Assembly (NCBI GenBank): GCA_903813345.2
Contig: CAIIXF020000011.1
Span: 29,754,166 to 29,818,165, forward strand
Direction of reading: 5' to 3'
DNA from: Owenia fusiformis
Lineage: Eukaryota > Annelida > Polychaeta > Sabellida > Oweniidae
Length of the DNA: 64,000 nucleotides
Part shown: positions 60,668-64,000 of the stretch, one piece after another
Position numbering within the stretch: the first letter of the stretch is position 1
Layout: every line of letters starts with the position of its first letter
Made by a program: the position numbers and the translations under genes
The notes under the pieces: model-generated
What the model saw: only the letters and a program-made list of their open reading frames with translations
What the model was told of the DNA's origin: nothing
The model's database searches: none

Positions 60668-61241
60668 GAGGCCATTTCTCGAAATTTATCTTTATTATCG
60701 AATTCGTTAATAGCGATTCGTGGATTCGTTTCTATGGACATGGCATCGTTAATGGAATAACGAGATCCCCATTCGTACTCCTAACATCAATCATGGATAA
60801 AAAAATAAACTAGACAGCAGCAACGCCAAAGCGTAGCAAATCCCATCGAACAGCCATGGCTGGTATTTTTACAAACAAAGTATATAGCAAAAATGGCAGC
60901 CATTTTTCAAAATGGCCACTTTCTAGCAAAAGTGTCATTCGACAGTGTGCCATGCTTAAAGTATTCACATACCAAATATGAATAAAATCGCTCCATTTCT
61001 TTTCGAGTTACAGTAAAAATCGTAAAATAACAAGTAAATGCCATCATTTTTCAAGATGGCTGCCATGTGCTTCTTAAATACGGACAGACGAAAGGACGGA
61101 TGGAGGGACGGAGGCGTTCCCTAGATAATCATTAAAAATCATGATGTCATCGCGAATCGTTAACTTTCGAGAAACGGAAAAATCATTATTAACAATTGAA
61201 TTAACGATTTGTTAATAACGAAACTTTCGAGGAACGGCCTC
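60668..61241. mobile_element. TIR element with GAGGCC(A/G)TT(C/T)CTCGAAA ends
   Basis: GAGGCCATTTCTCGAAA and TTTCGAGGAACGGCCTC are inverted with two differences. CTG lies directly outside both (60665-60667 and 61242-61244). Subterminal stretches with TTAACGA/TCGTTAA are also shared. Its interior contains copies of the dispersed GCCATTTT family and a GGACGGATGGAGGGACGGAG stretch. Confidence 0.6.
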
Positions 61242-61244
61242 CTG

Positions 61245-61640
61245 TCTACTTAAGTATTTGAGTTATTAAAGATGATGTTATTTGCAAAAAGGGTGGCGAT
61301 TTTGAAAATTGGGAATTTATCCTTGAGCAGAGCCCTTTTTTGACTAGGCATGACTGGTGGCCATTTTGACATTCAGTGGCCATCTTGAAAATGTCTCCTT
61401 GAGAAGAGCTGCTAGGCATCAGTATATGAAATTTCAACCAAATCTGCCAACTGGTATTTAAGATCAAAGATAACATTCTTTAATGTAAAATTGTGGCAAT
61501 TGTTGAAATTCAGCTGTCATCTTAAAAATTCCTCTTCGAGCAGAGCTCTTGATAATCTCGTGAACCAAACCGTCAACTAGTATTTGAGATTTTTTGAGTA
61601 TTTTTACGAAAAATGGCAATTTTTTAAAATTGAGCAGCCA
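61245..61640. repeat. Dispersed, degenerate 'ggccattttgaaaattcc' family
   Basis: Blocks such as GTGGCCATTTTG, AAATTCCTCTTCGAGCAGAG and AACCAAATCTGCCAACTGGT recur several times here and again at about 45835-45900, 60600-60670 and 62880-63380, often followed by ACAGACGGACGG-like runs (61065, 61870, 45675). This looks like an old interspersed repeat with several copies. The frame at 61246-61476 (-) is inside it. Confidence 0.6.
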
Positions 61641-61649
61641 TATTAGTGT

Positions 61650-61824
61650 ACTGCGCTAATATTTTTTTGCGAAAAATCTAGAAATATTACCCAAATTAAA
61701 TTATGACTATTCAAAAGAAGACATTCAAATCTATATTATGTAAAAAAAATCAAATTTGTCCGAAGCAGGGATAATGCTCATTTAGATTGATGAACTTCGT
61801 TCTCCAAACCGAGAATCGTCCTTT
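61650..61824 (-). repeat. Inverted single-core relative of the 42332-42727 element
   Basis: It ends with the 25-bp terminal sequence (GAACTTCGTTCTCCAAACCG then AGAATCGTCCTTT) and contains GTCCGAAGCAGGGATAAT and GAAATATTACCCAAATTAAA, so it is in reverse orientation. The other terminal repeat is missing; TTAGTGTACTGCGC borders it on the left. Confidence 0.8.
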
Positions 61825-61871
61825 GAATCAAATCTGTCAATCGGTATTTGAGTAATCACCCAGACAAACGA

Positions 61872-61915
61872 ACAGTTAGACAGACAGACAGACAGACAAA
61901 CAAACAGACGGATGA
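61872..61915 (+). repeat. (GACA)n microsatellite
   Basis: AGACAGACAGACAGACAGAC followed by AAACAAACAGACGGATGAAT. It is the end of a dispersed repeat copy. Confidence 0.85.
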
Positions 61916-62614
61916 ATGGATGGACAGCTTTCCTATATCTCATTCATATGAATGTTAACTACTTCCTTCACACTCCATATATGTACAAATATGTATTAAA
62001 CAAATCTTTTTCTTATTATTGATTTGATGATATCACCTTCATTGCCATCGGATCTTATATTTTCAAAATATTAAGTTCATGATCGTGATAAACTGTCTGG
62101 TCATCAAACAGGTGTGAATCCTGTGTTGGAATTCTCTGAGCTCTATCTCACATCGAAAACCCCCAAAAATTATCATCAAGTATAGGGATGCCAGAGGTCC
62201 AAAATACCCTACTGTTTTGATTGTTTGAAAAAAGAATGGAAAAACAAATAATAAAGGTATCGAAACAGGATGAAGTTAAATTAAACATGTTAAATCATTC
62301 ATAAACAACAGAAGGTTGGATAAGGTTTGAGTTGCACATAAATATAAACAGACAGGTGGAGAGAAACAGATATCTGGATCAATAGCTCCCGAAAGAGCAA
62401 AACAATTTGTTTCTAGTCTGATCAGAGCCTGACTTTAATTAGACAGCACCTCCACAGAGCAATAATAATTTATCCTATACCCAGCAAAACATATTTGATC
62501 AAATCACTGAATGTGAATATTTCCTGAGGGAAATAACTTGGCAGTAGTAGTAGTAGTGTCGATCTCCTTTATCCAAAAACTATTTCATGATACTATTTTC
62601 ATCGTATAACTATA

Positions 62615-62753
62615 CAGTAAAACCTGTCTAAGTGGAACACCTTTGGTACCTCTAAATAAAAAGGGTTCAACTTAGAAAGAGTTCCACTTAGGAGGTATTC
62701 TACTGACAGAGGTTTTCCACTTCTAGAGGTGCTCCACTTTACAGGTTTCACTG
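62615..62753. mobile_element. Mariner-type MITE, 139 bp, TA duplication
   Basis: CAGTAAAACCTGT (62615-62627) and ACAGGTTTCACTG (62741-62753) are 13-bp inverted ends with one mismatch, flanked by TA. The interior is a set of variants of GTTCCACTTA/GGTGCTCCACTT. Confidence 0.85.
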
Positions 62754-62849
62754 TATTTTGAATTTGGAGGACCTTTTGGAAATTCTTTCTTGTTTTTAAA
62801 TGTTACCACAGTTGTTTAAGAACAATTAAAGTTTTTGCCAAAATGCTAT

Positions 62850-63380
62850 TTTTGTGGAAAATGGAGGCTACGGAGCAGTCATTTTGAATAAGAACTATGA
62901 GCATAAGAACTGATATTTGAATTGAGCACAAGAATTGATATAAAGGCATCAATCTATAGAATTTGAACCAAATCTGCAAATCAGTATTTGAGTAATCAAA
63001 TCATTTTGAATTGAGTGGCCATATTGAAAATTCCTTCACCATTAGATGTTTACTTTAGCCTATAGAATTTCAACAGAATTGGATAACTGGTTTTACAGTT
63101 ATCACTTGGACTCACTTACTAAAAGACAAACAGATGGCATAAAAAAAGAGGGCTTCTCTGTATTACTTGGTTTTTGTTAAGTGGGATGATGACACGATCA
63201 TCTGACGCAAATACCTGACATCCCACATATGTGACATTACCACCTGCATTAGATAATTGTGAATATCATGTTTAACTGAAATACTTTATGCTGGTATTTG
63301 AGTAATCATATTGTGCTGCCATATTGGAAACTCCTTCCCGAGTAATGTCCTATTCCCATGACAAATGTAACCCATACAAT
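62850..63380. repeat. Further copies of the dispersed 'ccatattgaaaattcc' family
   Basis: GAATTTGAACCAAATCTGCA, GTGGCCATATTGAAAATTCC, GCCATATTGGAAACTCCTTC and TTTGGATCAAATCAAATAAT repeat the order seen at 61245-61640. AAAAGACAAACAGATGGCAT replaces the usual GACAGACGG run. No gene is seen. Confidence 0.55.
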
Positions 63381-64000
63381 TTGGATCAAATCAAATAATT
63401 GGTACTGAAGTTCTCGAAAAGAAAAGTTCTTCGTCCCCACACAAGGCATTTTGCACCCTGTAAACAATGAGAAGATCGGTCTGGTTTCAAACTCAGCATA
63501 GACCTTGACATTCTTGAAGAGTGGGCACTAAGTTGTACTCTATAAAACCTTTTATTTGTATTCTCGCGATATCTCATTTTATGTAAATTGCAGAAGTGGC
63601 GCCATTAAAGAATTTTGAAATATCCAACTCTATCATGAATTCTGTATATATATGACCGGGGATCTTTATATTATTTGTACACAATATAGTTATGTCTTTT
63701 TGAAGTCTAGGATGAAAGTAACAAATCTCTCACATGGCATATAGTATATCCTCGACAACCAGACATCACATATGATCACTTCAAATCTGTAAAAAGTTTA
63801 ACAATAGGAAGATTGCATCAAATCCAAATTCAAGATATAGAAATGTAAATTAAAGAAACATTTGTAAGTCTGAAGATGCACTGAACACTTGTAATGATTG
63901 CATATTTAATGTGAGAAACTGACCAGAGATATCCCAGGTATACTACATGACCTGTTGTTTATCTAAATGCTTTTTGTATCAAGTTTCCATTAATTAATTT

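Overview
The window reads as nuclear DNA of an animal, most likely a marine invertebrate. It is roughly two thirds A+T by eye, has no operon-like packing of genes, shows GT-AG type splice signals with long polypyrimidine tracts, and carries one intron-free class A GPCR reading frame. It is also full of short non-autonomous DNA transposons, a SINE-like element, a Helitron end and satellite arrays. I cannot name the species. I see no bacterial, organellar or viral gene. Most open frames above 60 codons look like chance frames in A+T-rich DNA or lie inside repeats.

The one secure gene is a rhodopsin-class GPCR at 57857-58894 (+). It lacks the TM3 cysteine, has a very short second extracellular loop, and has IRY and DPIIF in place of DRY and NPxxY. 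A promoter-like block lies at 49143-49340, with a kappaB-type site, an AP-1 site, two CCAAT boxes and a TATA-like box. It is followed by a short candidate first exon ending in CTTTG|GTAAGTA at 49438. A good splice acceptor at 57538 lies 318 bases before the GPCR ATG. I propose, as inference, that these form one gene with an intron of about 8.1 kb. Weaker exon candidates are at 17313-17460 (-), 30947-31164 (-), 37847-37903 (+) and 38755-38869 (-).

The rest is mainly repeats. From left to right: hairpin MITEs at 3353-3489, 4778-4880 and 6981-7155; a CAGGCCCGTAG-ended MITE at 3821-4031, with a relative at 35736-35883; a TA-flanked element with a remnant frame at 5742-6270; a tRNA-like pseudogene near 8004; a 1.3-kb foldback element at 9140-10426; mariner-type MITEs at 10975-11135 and 62615-62753; a 37-bp satellite of 16 copies at 14552-15136; an AGGTCA-rich TIR element at 17636-18182; a 58-bp satellite at 22429-22852; a deleted piggyBac at 23645-24339; a SINE-like element at 27130-27400; and a 247-bp tandem repeat rich in AGGTCA half-sites with a Helitron end at 28609-28846.

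Further right are a perfect 39-bp-arm hairpin at 29561-29648, a 1.05-kb motif-dense element at 33435-34479, a TIR element at 39708-40211, a 25-bp-TIR element at 42332-42727 with two scattered relatives, a 1.5-kb two-type satellite at 43891-45370, a tRNA-like gene inside a longer inverted repeat at 51278-51388, a CpG-richer TIR element at 52774-53282, a 1.3-kb element packed with GGTCTA motifs at 55241-56575, and a TIR element at 60668-61241. I found no LTR retrotransposon, no LINE reading frame and no CRISPR array. I did not find a convincing new multi-gene system. The most unusual items are the perfect hairpin, the two motif-dense elements, the structured 80-bp satellite, the extended-stem tRNA-like gene, and the non-canonical GPCR with its putative inducible promoter.
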